Program-made: the position numbers and the translations under genes
Assembly: GCF_038019025.1 (NCBI RefSeq)
Contig: NZ_CP150496.1
Coordinates: 647,501 to 711,500 of the forward strand
Source of the DNA: Polaribacter marinaquae
GTDB taxonomy: Bacteria > Bacteroidota > Bacteroidia > Flavobacteriales > Flavobacteriaceae
Length of the DNA: 64,000 nt
Direction: 5' to 3'
Shown: piece by piece, positions 53,540 to 62,842 of the stretch
Layout of the letters: each line of letters starts with the position of its first letter
Numbering within the stretch: position 1 is the stretch's first letter
The notes under the pieces: generated by a model
Databases searched by the model: none
Told to the model about the DNA's origin: nothing
Seen by the model: only the letters and a program-made list of their open reading frames with translations

Positions 53540-54088
53540 TTACTGTCCGATTACCACTTTTGGGTATCGAATAATTTTATCTCCTAATTTGTATCCTTTT
53601 TCTACACAATCAATTACTTTACCTTTTAAATCTTCTGATGGTGCAGGTATTTGAGTAATTGCTTCATGAATTTCAGCATCAAAAGTATCGCCAGCTTTTG
53701 TTTCTACTTTTGATAAACCTTTTTGCTCTAAAGTGTTGTAGAATTTTTGATAAATTAACAATACACCTTTTCTTAATTCTTCTGCTTCTTTATCTTCTTC
53801 AATATGTGTCAGTGCTCGCTCAAAATCATCAATAATTGGCAGTAAAGATGTCATTAATTCTTGTCCTGCAGTTTTAAATAACTCTATTCTTTCTCTCGAT
53901 GTTCTTTTTTTGTAGTTTTCAAACTCTGCAAATAAGCGTAAAAACTTATCTTTTTCAGCTTGAATTAACTCTTCTGCTGTAGGCTCTTCTTTAGCAACAT
54001 CTGCTTCAATCTCTTGATTTTCTTCAACTTGAGAAGTACTTTGTTCGTTTTTAAGTTCTTCTTCCTTTATATTTTCTTTCTTACTCAT
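53540..54088 (-). CDS. grpE: Nucleotide exchange factor GrpE
   Basis: A 182-residue GrpE from the ATG at 54088 (MSKKENIKEEELK). A longer open reading from 54157 would run through the murA terminator, so the shorter start is preferred. The acidic N-terminal 50 residues precede the long coiled-coil (DKFLRLFAEFENYKKRTSRER) and the GDTFDAEIHEAITQIP beta-wing segment. It exchanges ADP for ATP on DnaK. Forms an operon with dnaJ downstream. Confidence 0.95.
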   Translation of the reverse strand: MSKKENIKEEELKNEQSTSQVEENQEIEADVAKEEPTAEELIQAEKDKFLRLFAEFENYKKRTSRERIELFKTAGQELMTSLLPIIDDFERALTHIEEDKEAEELRKGVLLIYQKFYNTLEQKGLSKVETKAGDTFDAEIHEAITQIPAPSEDLKGKVIDCVEKGYKLGDKIIRYPKVVIGQ

Positions 54089-54144
54089 TTCTTTGTAATC
54101 ATTTAATTGTCTATTAGTTAATGGCAAAAATGTTGCCAACAAAA

Positions 54145-54171
54145 AAAATAGTGTCAAACTGACACTATTTT
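54145..54171 (-). terminator. Terminator after murA
   Basis: A 12-bp stem (AAAATAGTGTCA with TGACACTATTTT, loop AAC) is followed by a T-run on the minus strand. It ends the murA transcript and separates it from grpE. Confidence 0.9.
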
Positions 54172-54189
54172 CATTTTATATACTTAAAA

Positions 54190-55500
54190 TTAATCTTCTA
54201 TTCTTTCAATTTTCGCTCCAATAGATTTAAGTCTAGCTTCTATATTTTCATAACCTCGATCTATTTGTTCGATGTTATTAATTATTGATGTTCCTTTTGC
54301 AGAAAGTGCTGCAATTAATAAAGAAATACCTGCTCTAATATCTGGCGAAGTCATTTTTGTTGCTTTTAATTGACTCTCAAAATTGTGCCCAATTACTGTT
54401 GCTCTATGCGGATCACATAAAATAACTTTTGCGCCCATGTCTATCAATTTATCAACAAAAAACAAACGACTTTCGAACATCTTTTGATGTATTAAAACAG
54501 TTCCTTTTGCTTGTGTTGCAATAACTAAAACAATACTTAGTAAATCTGGCGTAAAACCAGGCCAAGGTGCATCTGCAACTGTTAACACAGAACCATCTAT
54601 ATAATTCTGAATTTCGTATGATTCTTGTTCTGGAATATAAATATCGTCTCCTTTTTTCTCTAGAGTGATTCCTAATTTTCTAAAAACGCTAGGTATTTGT
54701 CCTAAATCTTTCCAGCTAACATTTTTAATTGTTAATTCTGATCTTGTCATAACCGCAACACCAATCCAAGAACCAATTTCTATCATATCTGGTAAAACCG
54801 TATGCTCGCAACCTCCTAAAGACTCTACACCTTCAATTACTAACAAGTTAGAACCAACACCTGATATTTTTGCGCCCATCGCATTCAACATTTTAGATAA
54901 TTGTTGAATATAAGGTTCACAAGCAGCGTTGTAAATTTTAGTTTCTCCTTTTGCTAATACTGCAGCCATCAAGATATTTGCTGTACCAGTTACAGAAGCT
55001 TCGTCTAACAACATTTCTGTTCCTTGAAGTTCATCGGCTTCTACTCCGTAAAAGTATTCTTCTTTATTATATCTAAATTTTGCGCCTAATCTAATAAAAC
55101 CTTCAAAATGTGTATCTAATCTTCTTCTACCAATTTTATCGCCACCAGGTCTAGGAATATAACCTTTACCAAATCTAGCTAATAACGGTCCAACAATCAT
55201 AATAGAACCTCTTAAAGAACTTCCGTCTCTTTTAAAGTCTGCCGATTCTAAATACTCTAAATTAATATCATCAGCTTGAAAAGCATAAGCATTACTACTT
55301 AACTTCTCTACCTTTACACCTAATTCTCCTAAAATAAAAATTAGTTTATTTACATCAATAATATCAGGAACGTTGTTTACTACTACTCTATCCGGAGTTA
55401 ATAAAACAGCACAAAGTATTTGTAAAACTTCATTCTTTGCTCCTTGAGGTGTAATTGTTCCGTTTAATTTATGTCCGCCTTCAATTTTAAATGATGCCAT
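54190..55500 (-). CDS. murA: UDP-N-acetylglucosamine 1-carboxyvinyltransferase MurA, Asp type
   Basis: A 436-residue MurA. K22 and N23 in GAKNEVLQILCA are the conserved substrate residues. The catalytic loop reads RPGGDKIGRRRLD, placing Asp-121 where E. coli MurA has Cys-115 (the PGG-C-x-IG loop). This exchange, as in the Mycobacterium, Chlamydia and Borrelia enzymes, is known to keep activity but prevent alkylation by fosfomycin. It adds enolpyruvate to UDP-GlcNAc in the first committed step of peptidoglycan synthesis. It is co-transcribed with the DUF4290 gene that precedes it (6 bp gap). Confidence 0.96.
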   Translation of the reverse strand: MASFKIEGGHKLNGTITPQGAKNEVLQILCAVLLTPDRVVVNNVPDIIDVNKLIFILGELGVKVEKLSSNAYAFQADDINLEYLESADFKRDGSSLRGSIMIVGPLLARFGKGYIPRPGGDKIGRRRLDTHFEGFIRLGAKFRYNKEEYFYGVEADELQGTEMLLDEASVTGTANILMAAVLAKGETKIYNAACEPYIQQLSKMLNAMGAKISGVGSNLLVIEGVESLGGCEHTVLPDMIEIGSWIGVAVMTRSELTIKNVSWKDLGQIPSVFRKLGITLEKKGDDIYIPEQESYEIQNYIDGSVLTVADAPWPGFTPDLLSIVLVIATQAKGTVLIHQKMFESRLFFVDKLIDMGAKVILCDPHRATVIGHNFESQLKATKMTSPDIRAGISLLIAALSAKGTSIINNIEQIDRGYENIEARLKSIGAKIERIED

Positions 55501-55506
55501 AAACGT

Positions 55507-56157
55507 TTATCTTTTTCTATTTTTATGTTGATTATTGTGTTGCTTCTTGTAATTACTCTTCGAATTATTCTGACCTTGAGAGTTTCTTTTTCTAAGTAAG
55601 TTTTTACTTTCTGAAAGTGGTTCTGTTGTTTCTCTTAGATCTATTTTACCGTCTGATAAATCGAATAAATGTTTAAAAATAACTTTATCGTCTACCGTAT
55701 CTTTGTTCCAGTTTAGATAACATTTTTTCATGTGATTGGCAATTGTATAAACTAATGCCTCCTTTTTTTCTCCTTCTTCCCAACTTAAAGCAACATCTAT
55801 CATGGTTTGTATGTTATTACCATAATAACGATATCTAGATGCTGATTTTGGATATGCCAAACCTTCTGGTTTCTCTCTAAGTTCTTCTTTAGAAGGCTGC
55901 GGATAAGGAGATTCTACATCTAATTTAAAATCAGCCATAATATACAATTGATCCCAAAGTTTGTGCTTAAAATCTGGCACATCGCGTAAATGAGGTTGTA
56001 AATTACCCATTACATCTACAATTGCTTTGGCCATTTTGTCTCTTTCTTCTTTAGTTTCTAAAGCAACACAATGGTCTACTAATTTTTGTATATGTCTGCC
56101 GTATTCTGGTATAATCATTAACGGTCTTCCTGAATTGTACTCTAAATCGAATGTCAT
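55507..56157 (-). CDS. DUF4290-domain protein
   Basis: A 216-residue protein with the Bacteroidota DUF4290 domain at about 1-175 (FDLEYNSGRPLMIIPEYGRHIQKLVDHC, LWDQLYIMADFKLDVESPYP, YPKSASRYRYYGNNIQTMID). The last 40 residues are rich in Lys, Asn and Gln and probably disordered, with a nucleic-acid-binding flavour. There is no known function. It is the upstream gene of a murA operon, an arrangement that I recall as common in the phylum, suggesting a cell-envelope or growth-linked role. Cytosolic. Confidence 0.88.
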   Translation of the reverse strand: MTFDLEYNSGRPLMIIPEYGRHIQKLVDHCVALETKEERDKMAKAIVDVMGNLQPHLRDVPDFKHKLWDQLYIMADFKLDVESPYPQPSKEELREKPEGLAYPKSASRYRYYGNNIQTMIDVALSWEEGEKKEALVYTIANHMKKCYLNWNKDTVDDKVIFKHLFDLSDGKIDLRETTEPLSESKNLLRKRNSQGQNNSKSNYKKQHNNQHKNRKR

Positions 56158-56285
56158 TTATATTTTTTTGAGAAGTGTTCTCGATACATTTTCCTTTATC
56201 ATTTTATCAAAAGAAAACACTAGAACTGACAAGTTATATTTTGTAGTTTTTTAAAGTTGCAAAATAGCAATTTATTTTTAGTTAT

Positions 56286-58607
56286 TTACCCAATCACTTT
56301 TAATTTAGCAAATTGTAATAGTAATTTCTTTTTACCTGCGGTAGCAAACTGAATTTCTGCTTTTTTATCGGGCCCTTTACCTTCTATACCTATAACTGTT
56401 CCTTTACCAAATCTATTGTGTTCTACAATATTTCCTTTTGATATTTCTCCATCAAAAAGATTCATTTTAGGAGAAACATTTGAAACTTTTTTTAAGTTTT
56501 TAGGTATTACTATTTCTTTTTTCTTCGCCAAATCTCGCTCCATTTTTTTTCTTTGAATTGGTTTCTGAAAACGAATTCCTTTTGGCGCATCATCAAAAAT
56601 ACTTTTGTCTAAAAAGTTATTTACTGCCGGACTCGGACTTTTTGGTGTTATGTAATTTAAATATTGATCGTCTATTTCTTCTAAAAACCTACTTGGTTCT
56701 GCATCTACTAACTTTCCCCATCTGTATCGAGTTTGAGCATACGTTAAGTACGCTACTTTTTCTGCTCTAGTTAATGCAACATAAAACAACCTGCGTTCTT
56801 CTTCTAACTCGCTTCTGGTATTCATGCTCATTGCAGACGGAAATAAATTTTCTTCTAATCCTACAACATAAACATACAAATATTCCAACCCTTTAGATTG
56901 GTGAATTGTCATTAAAGAAACGGTTGGTTTGTCATCATTCTTTTCTGAATCAAAATCTGTAGCCAACGCAACATCCTCTAAAAAAGTAGTTAAAGATGCA
57001 TCTTGTCCTTCTTCAATTTTATCAGTAATAAAATCTTTAATTCCGTTTAAAAGTTCTTGTACATTTTCTACTTTACTTACAGCTTCTGGTGTACCATCTT
57101 TTTCTAAATCTTTAATTAATTGCGTCTGTTTTACAACAGTTTCTGCAATTTCAAAAGCATTTTTAGTTTTAGCTTCTATTTGAAAACGTAGCATCATGTT
57201 CATAAAATTCTGAAGCTTATTCTTTGTTCCAGAATTTATTTTAAGGTCTATTTTATCTATATATTTTATAATATCGAAAATAGATTTTTTATAATGATTT
57301 GCTGCGATTGTTAGTTTATCTATTGTTGTTGCACCAATACCTCTTGCAGGATAATTGATAATTCTTTTTAAGGCTTCTTCATCATTAGGGTTGATTAAAA
57401 TACGTAAATAAGATAAAATATCTTTAATCTCTTTTCTTTGGTAAAAAGAGATTCCTCCGTAAATTTTATAATCAATATTTTTTTTACGTAAGGCGTCTTC
57501 TATTGCTCTCGATTGTGAGTTTGTTCTATATAAAACGCAAAAATCGCTAGGTTTAAGTTGATGATTCATTTGGTTTTCCCAAATAGATTGAGCTACAAAC
57601 CTACCCTCTTCTCCGTCGGATATTGTACGCATTACGTTAATTGCGTCTCCGGCGTCGTTAGAGGTCCAAACTTCTTTATCTAACTTTGTTTTATTTTTTT
57701 CGATTACAGAATTTGCTGCATTTACAATATTGCTTGTAGAACGATAATTTTGCTCTAATTTAAATGTTTTAACTTCTGGATAATCTTTTTGAAAATTTAA
57801 GATATTCTGAATATTTGCTCCCCTAAAACTATAAATACTTTGCGAGTCGTCTCCTACCACACAAATATTACCGAATTTATCTGCCAAAGCACGAACAATA
57901 ATGTATTGAGAATGGTTTGTATCTTGATACTCATCTACCATTATGTATCGAAATCTGTCTTGGTATTTTGCTAAAACTTCTGGAAAACGCGCTAACAACT
58001 CATTGGTTCTTAACAACAAATCATCAAAATCCATTGCGCCAGCTTTAAAACATCTATCTACATATGCTTTATAAATATCACCTACTTTTGGTCTGCTTGC
58101 ATGCATATCTGCTTCTTGCAAATCAGAATTATTAAAATATGCTCTAACGGTTATTAAACTGTTTTTAAATGAAGAGATTCTTCCTAAAATCTGTTTCGCC
58201 TTATAACGCTCTTTGTCTAAGCCCATTTCTTTAATAATGGCACTTATTAACCTAACAGAATCTTGTGTATCGTAAATTGTAAAATTAGTTGGAAAACCAA
58301 GTTTATCTGCTTCGGAACGTAAAATTCTTGCAAAAACGGAGTGAAAAGTTCCCATCCAAAGGTTTTTTGCCTCACTTTGTCCTACTACAGAAGCAATTCT
58401 AGCTTTCATTTCTTTTGCAGCTTTATTGGTAAAGGTTAAAGACAAAATATTAAAAGAATCTACACCCTGCTTCATTAAATGAGCAATTCTATAGGTTAAT
58501 ACACGTGTTTTACCAGAACCGGCACCAGCAATAATTATCATTGGTCCATCCTTTTGTATAACAGCTTGCCTTTGCGGCTCATTTAAAGATTCTAAGTAAT
58601 TATTCAA
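56286..58607 (-). CDS. UvrD/PcrA-type ATP-dependent DNA helicase
   Basis: A 773-residue SF1A helicase. Walker A is GAGSGKT at 28-34, and the motifs LSLTFTNKAAKEMKAR (motif Ia), VDEYQDTNHSQY (motif II), VVGDDSQSIYSFRGA (motif III), LEQNYRS (motif IV), LMTIHQSKGLEYLYV (motif V) and VALTRAEKVAYLTYA (motif VI) are all visible. The C-terminal segment GKGTVIGIEGKGPDKKAEIQF is the UvrD/PcrA tail that binds RNA polymerase. It acts in repair and at replication forks. It is monocistronic, divergent from the SatD-like operon. Confidence 0.96.
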   Translation of the reverse strand: MNNYLESLNEPQRQAVIQKDGPMIIIAGAGSGKTRVLTYRIAHLMKQGVDSFNILSLTFTNKAAKEMKARIASVVGQSEAKNLWMGTFHSVFARILRSEADKLGFPTNFTIYDTQDSVRLISAIIKEMGLDKERYKAKQILGRISSFKNSLITVRAYFNNSDLQEADMHASRPKVGDIYKAYVDRCFKAGAMDFDDLLLRTNELLARFPEVLAKYQDRFRYIMVDEYQDTNHSQYIIVRALADKFGNICVVGDDSQSIYSFRGANIQNILNFQKDYPEVKTFKLEQNYRSTSNIVNAANSVIEKNKTKLDKEVWTSNDAGDAINVMRTISDGEEGRFVAQSIWENQMNHQLKPSDFCVLYRTNSQSRAIEDALRKKNIDYKIYGGISFYQRKEIKDILSYLRILINPNDEEALKRIINYPARGIGATTIDKLTIAANHYKKSIFDIIKYIDKIDLKINSGTKNKLQNFMNMMLRFQIEAKTKNAFEIAETVVKQTQLIKDLEKDGTPEAVSKVENVQELLNGIKDFITDKIEEGQDASLTTFLEDVALATDFDSEKNDDKPTVSLMTIHQSKGLEYLYVYVVGLEENLFPSAMSMNTRSELEEERRLFYVALTRAEKVAYLTYAQTRYRWGKLVDAEPSRFLEEIDDQYLNYITPKSPSPAVNNFLDKSIFDDAPKGIRFQKPIQRKKMERDLAKKKEIVIPKNLKKVSNVSPKMNLFDGEISKGNIVEHNRFGKGTVIGIEGKGPDKKAEIQFATAGKKKLLLQFAKLKVIG

Positions 58608-58769
58608 GAGATATTTTTTTGAAGTATTTAAGCGTTAAAATTAACGAAACTAATTGTGATTTTATGGAATGAACACTATTATTTATTCACAAATTATTCC
58701 ACATTTATAATTTCTAATTTTTTATAATTTTAGCAAACAATTAAGTTTTATCAACTTTAATAACATGAA

Positions 58770-58837
58770 ACAGATAAAGTAAAATATCTGTAAATAGACA
58801 GATAAAATACAATATCTGCTTTAAAACAGATAAAATT
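58770..58837. promoter_or_regulatory. Periodic operator-like array ahead of the SatD-like operon
   Basis: ACAGATAAA occurs at 58770, 58798 and 58826, exactly 28 bp apart. The first two copies are each closed 16 bp later by ATATCTG (58784-58790, 58812-58818), so each unit is a 22-bp dyad ACAGAT..ATCTG. A -7-like box TATATTTA lies downstream at 58861-58868 and the operon starts at 58890, so this sits at the usual place for a regulator array. Because the last gene-proximal unit is only a half site, the array is asymmetric. The binding protein is unknown; the helix-turn-helix of the SatD-like protein itself is a candidate. Confidence 0.65.
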
Positions 58838-58889
58838 AATTTATTACTATTAAATTTTAGTATATTTACTTAAATTTATTTGCAAATAT

Positions 58890-59504
58890 ATGACTAGTAT
58901 TTTAACCGGAGACATTATCAACTCTAGAAAAACAACCAATATCGATTGGCTAAAATCTCTAAAAGAAATTTTAGTCAATTTTGGCGAATCACCAAAATAC
59001 TGGCAAATCTATAGAGGCGACAGTTTTCAAGTAGAAATTAAAAAACCCGAAGAAGCCTTTTTAGCTGCTTTAAAAATAAAATCGGCCCTAAAAAGTATAG
59101 CAAATATAGATGTTAGAATTGGTATAGGAATTGGTAAAAAGGAATACAATGCTGATAAGATTACAGAAGCAAACGGAGAAGCTTTTATAAATTCTGGTTT
59201 TGCTTTTGATAACTATTTAAAAAAACAAAGTTTAGCGATAAAAACACCATGGCAAGAAATAGATAAAACCTTTAATATTGCTTTTGATTTGGCATTATTA
59301 ACTATAGATTCTTGGTCTGTAAATTCTGCTGAAGTATTTAAAATTGTTTTAGAAAACCCTGAAATAACTCAAAAAGAAATTGCAAAAATGCTTAGTATTA
59401 CACAAGGCAGGGTTAGTGAAAGACAAAAAAGAGCTGGTTTAGAGCCTGTGTTAAAACTAAACAACCTTTTTAAGATTTTAATAGCACAAAAAATAAAGAA
59501 TTAA
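58890..59504 (+). CDS. SatD-like protein with cyclase-like fold and HTH
   Basis: A 204-residue protein of the SatD type. The first 110 residues follow a palm/class III cyclase-like order: a metal-type Asp D8 in LTGDIINSR, a GD pair in YRGDSFQVEI (D44), an VRIGIGIG strand at about 75-82 and ANGEAFINSGFAFD at about 94-107. The C-terminal part contains a helix-turn-helix (TQKEIAKMLSITQGRVSERQ). It may bind or make a nucleotide and bind DNA. SatD proteins have no settled biochemical function. First of a three-gene operon (gaps of 1 and 3 bp) behind a periodic operator. Confidence 0.78.
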   Translation: MTSILTGDIINSRKTTNIDWLKSLKEILVNFGESPKYWQIYRGDSFQVEIKKPEEAFLAALKIKSALKSIANIDVRIGIGIGKKEYNADKITEANGEAFINSGFAFDNYLKKQSLAIKTPWQEIDKTFNIAFDLALLTIDSWSVNSAEVFKIVLENPEITQKEIAKMLSITQGRVSERQKRAGLEPVLKLNNLFKILIAQKIKN

Positions 59505-59505
59505 T

Positions 59506-60225
59506 ATGCTTTTATTTTTAAAACTTTTATTGGCTCATATTTTAGGTGATTTTGTTTTGCAACCTAACAAATGGGTAAAAAACAAAGAAGAAAATAAATT
59601 AAAGTCTTCAAAGCTATATCTACATACTGGCATACACGCAATTTTACTATTAATTCTTCTTGAATTTAAATTGAATATATATTGGCTTGGTATTCTAGTA
59701 ATTGTAACAACACATTTTTTAATTGATGTTATAAAACTATATTTTCAGAATGATAAAACTAAAAGAAATTGGTTTTTTATAGATCAATTACTGCATATAA
59801 TTGTATTGATAATCACAACTTCTATCTACCAAGGTTTACATATAGAATTAGCAAATATATTTACACAACAAAATTTGCTATTAATAGTTGCATTACTGTT
59901 AGTCACAAATGTATCTGGCATCATTATTAAAGTTTTTATAACACAATGGAATCCAGAATCAAAAACAAATAATGATGATTCTTTGGCAAAAGCTGGTAGA
60001 TATATTGGTATTTTAGAACGTCTTTTTGTTTTTACTTTTATTGTAACAAATCATTGGGAAGCTATTGGTTTTTTAGTAGCAGCTAAATCTGTTTTTAGAT
60101 TTGGTGATCTAACCTCTTCTAAAGACAGAAAATTAACCGAATATATTTTAATTGGTACTTTATTAAGTTTTGGACTTGCTATTATAATAGGAATCTTATA
60201 TTCGTACTTACTAAATACAACATAA
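59506..60225 (+). CDS. DUF3307 membrane protein
   Basis: A 239-residue, mostly hydrophobic protein. It starts with FLKLLLAHILGDFVLQPNKW, the DUF3307 opening, then LYLHTGIHAILLLILLEF and TTHFLIDVIKLYF with conserved His and Asp residues in membrane segments. Five to six transmembrane helices are likely. DUF3307 has no established function; I recall members encoded next to SatD-like genes, as here. The gene starts one base after the SatD-like stop. Inner membrane. Confidence 0.85.
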   Translation: MLLFLKLLLAHILGDFVLQPNKWVKNKEENKLKSSKLYLHTGIHAILLLILLEFKLNIYWLGILVIVTTHFLIDVIKLYFQNDKTKRNWFFIDQLLHIIVLIITTSIYQGLHIELANIFTQQNLLLIVALLLVTNVSGIIIKVFITQWNPESKTNNDDSLAKAGRYIGILERLFVFTFIVTNHWEAIGFLVAAKSVFRFGDLTSSKDRKLTEYILIGTLLSFGLAIIIGILYSYLLNTT

Positions 60226-60228
60226 TTA

Positions 60229-60741
60229 ATGGAAGATAAATTTATAGAAAGCGTTGCATATATATTGCCTGCAGTAGTTACAGGTTTTGTTGCTTATTAT
60301 ATGTTTAATGGCTTTATTGCAAATAGAATTTCTGAAAAAAAACTCGAACTTTTAGCGCAACAAAAAAAGGAGTCATTACCTATTAAACTACAAGCTTACG
60401 AACGTTTAATGCTGTTTTGCGATAGAATAAACCCTGTAAAAATGCTTATGAGGATTCCGCCAATATCTACAAACACAGAAGATTATTTACAATTATTGAT
60501 AGCGAACATAGAGCAAGAATTTGACCATAATTTAGTGCAACAAATTTATGTGCAAAATGAAACTTGGACAGCTGTTTACGCTGCAAAAAATGCTGTAATA
60601 AACAAATATAAACAAGTTGCAGATCAAGCCAAATCTGCAAACGAACTTCGAGAAATTATTCTTACAGATTATAGCACTACTACTCCGCCAACAGAAACTG
60701 CCATCGAATTTATTAAGAAAGAAGTTAAAATTTTATTGTAA
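60229..60741 (+). CDS. Small membrane-anchored protein, third gene of the SatD-like operon
   Basis: A 170-residue protein with one N-terminal membrane segment (VAYILPAVVTGFVAYYMF) followed by a cytosolic helical domain of about 140 residues (KLQAYERLMLFCDRINP and LIANIEQEFDHNLVQQIYV). I recognise it only as a conserved small Bacteroidota membrane protein and do not know its function. It starts 3 bp after the DUF3307 gene and ends at a bidirectional terminator, so it is the last gene of the operon. No catalytic motif is visible. Confidence 0.65.
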   Translation: MEDKFIESVAYILPAVVTGFVAYYMFNGFIANRISEKKLELLAQQKKESLPIKLQAYERLMLFCDRINPVKMLMRIPPISTNTEDYLQLLIANIEQEFDHNLVQQIYVQNETWTAVYAAKNAVINKYKQVADQAKSANELREIILTDYSTTTPPTETAIEFIKKEVKILL

Positions 60742-60745
60742 AAAA

Positions 60746-60785
60746 AAAACTCCGTTGATTACATGCGTAACAAACGGAGTTTTTA
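60746..60785. terminator. Bidirectional terminator between SatD-like operon and TonB receptor
   Basis: AAAACTCCGTT with AACGGAGTTTT forms an 11-bp stem around a 16-base loop. An A-run precedes it and a T-run follows, so it can serve both the plus-strand operon and the converging receptor gene. Confidence 0.85.
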
Positions 60786-60811
60786 CTTTTTCTTTTTTAG
60801 AAACCTTCTTC

Positions 60812-62749
60812 TTAGAATTGTAATCGAACTCCTAGTTTATAATTTCTTCCTCTGGTAGCATATCCAAATACATCATCATAATCTTCATTTAAAAGATTTG
60901 TTACTGCCGCAAAAAATGTAACTGTATCTCCTAAAACTTTATAATTTGTCATAAAATCTAATACTTGGTAGTTTTCTAATACAACATCTTTACCTGCTGT
61001 ACCAAAAGAACCATATCTATCAAAAATTGTTCTTTCACCTACATTTCTATAAGTAAAGTTAAAAAATGCATTTTCAAACGGAGTAATATCTAAACCAGCA
61101 ACCAACTTATTTTCTGGAATGTAATCATTAAAATCTTCGGTTACATCTCTATCTGTATACGTAAATGATGTATTTATTGCTAAAAATGAAGTTGGTACTA
61201 CTTTAGCACTTACTTCAAATCCGTTTGCTTCAGAAGAACCATTACCATATTTAAACGTAGAAGCATCATAAATAATAGCATCTGTTTCTTTTCTATTAAA
61301 GTAAACTGTTTCTAATTGCAACCAATCTTTAAAGTTTAAATCGAAACCAGCTTCAAATGTTTTGTTAGACTCTGGGTTTAAATCAATATTACCAGAAAAA
61401 CCATCGTATAATTGATACAAACTTGGTGCTATAAATGCAGTACTATAAGAAGTAAATAGCTTTAAAGCTGTATCATTAGTATTTAAAAGTGCGTAAGCTA
61501 AATTTGCGTCATAAACAAAATGGTTGCCATAAACATTATGTATATTTAAACGACCACCAACATTTACGCTTACACCAAAATCAGAAATATAAACTAAACT
61601 CGCATAAGGATCTACCGTATTAAAATTAGCCAATCCTTTTTCTATCTTACCAAAAGGAGTAATTGTATTGTTACTATGAATTTGATAATTTAAACCTGTA
61701 ATTAATTGTAATTGCTCTGTAAACTCATATCTATTTACTAAATCTACATTTACACTTCTACCTACAAATTCATAATCTTGTAAAACACCCGCAAAAGAAT
61801 TAAACTGGCTTAAATCTCTTTCTATCACATTTGCAGAAGCTAATAAATAAAGTTGTCCTTTATTATAAGTATATGTTGGCTTAAAACCAACTCTAAACTG
61901 CTCTTGACTACCAATATTAACTTTACTATCAGCAAAAGCACCAGCATCGAAATCATAATCAAATTCATCATAATTTAAAAAAGTCTCTAAAGTTAACTTC
62001 TCATTTACTTTATAACCTAACTTTACTAAAGCGTTTTTAGAATAAAATGCATCGGTTTCAAAAGCAGTATTTGTGTTACTTTTTGCTGATGAAATGCCGT
62101 TAACTCCTGTTAAACTAAAAGATCCTAAAAAATTAATTTTACCTAAAGTACCGTTAACATTTAGGTTTTGGTTTCTATCAGACAAACTTCCATTAGAAGA
62201 ATTTGCAGTATTATTAGTACCTAAACTTGTTTCAAAAGAACCAGAAACTTTGTCTGTAGAAGCCTTTTTTAAGGTAATACTAATTACCGCCGTTGCAGCA
62301 CCAGAACCATATAATGTAGATGATGCACCTTTTAAAACCTCGATACTTTCTATTTGATTAACCGCTAATAAACGTAAATCAAATTCTTGATTAATTGCAG
62401 ATTGATCTGTAACTGGTACTCCGTCAATTAAAACTAAAACTTGTCTAGCTCTACCACCTCTAATATTAATACTTCTAGGTTCTGATGGATTTGTATTTAC
62501 TCCCTTTACATCAATACCAGCTAGGTTATTTAAAATTTCTACAACCGTTTTTCCTGAATTCTGAAGCAACATTTCTTGGGTAATTTTATGAATTACCTTA
62601 CCAGTATTTTCTTTTTTTAAATTAAATTTAGTTGCAGTAACTACAACCTCTTTTAAAGTTTCTACATTTTCTTTTTGTTTTTGAGCAAAAAGATTTGTGC
62701 TGACAAAACTACATGCCAACGCACCAACAATAATAAATTGTTTTTTCAT
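60812..62749 (-). CDS. TonB-dependent outer-membrane receptor (BtuB-like)
   Basis: A 645-residue receptor with a signal peptide (MKKQFIIVGALACSFVSTNLFAQ) and an early TonB box-like VETLKEVVVTATK. The plug domain (VVEILNNLAGIDVKG, RSINIRGGRARQVLVLIDGVP, IESIEVLKGASSTLYGSGA) is followed by the long beta-barrel, ending in the aromatic FNYKLGVRLQF-type strand. A cobalamin riboswitch lies in its 5' leader, so vitamin B12 (or a relative) is the probable ligand. There is no N-terminal carboxypeptidase-like domain. The divergent gene codes for a BtuF-like binding protein. Confidence 0.92.
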   Translation of the reverse strand: MKKQFIIVGALACSFVSTNLFAQKQKENVETLKEVVVTATKFNLKKENTGKVIHKITQEMLLQNSGKTVVEILNNLAGIDVKGVNTNPSEPRSINIRGGRARQVLVLIDGVPVTDQSAINQEFDLRLLAVNQIESIEVLKGASSTLYGSGAATAVISITLKKASTDKVSGSFETSLGTNNTANSSNGSLSDRNQNLNVNGTLGKINFLGSFSLTGVNGISSAKSNTNTAFETDAFYSKNALVKLGYKVNEKLTLETFLNYDEFDYDFDAGAFADSKVNIGSQEQFRVGFKPTYTYNKGQLYLLASANVIERDLSQFNSFAGVLQDYEFVGRSVNVDLVNRYEFTEQLQLITGLNYQIHSNNTITPFGKIEKGLANFNTVDPYASLVYISDFGVSVNVGGRLNIHNVYGNHFVYDANLAYALLNTNDTALKLFTSYSTAFIAPSLYQLYDGFSGNIDLNPESNKTFEAGFDLNFKDWLQLETVYFNRKETDAIIYDASTFKYGNGSSEANGFEVSAKVVPTSFLAINTSFTYTDRDVTEDFNDYIPENKLVAGLDITPFENAFFNFTYRNVGERTIFDRYGSFGTAGKDVVLENYQVLDFMTNYKVLGDTVTFFAAVTNLLNEDYDDVFGYATRGRNYKLGVRLQF

Positions 62750-62842
62750 TTCTAATAAATTTGATTTACAATAAATCAGGTAAATTTTGTGTACGAAAAT
62801 AGATTAGTACATAAACTTTTATCCCGAAAGTTTTTTTAACTC

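Noticed and set aside
54089..54157. Longer GrpE reading starting at 54157.
   Set aside because: It would run through the murA terminator hairpin, and the N-terminal extension is hydrophobic and unlike GrpE.
58770..58837. CRISPR-like array because of regular spacing.
   Set aside because: Only two and a half units, with short dyad repeats and short spacers that are similar to each other; the position just before an operon fits an operator better.
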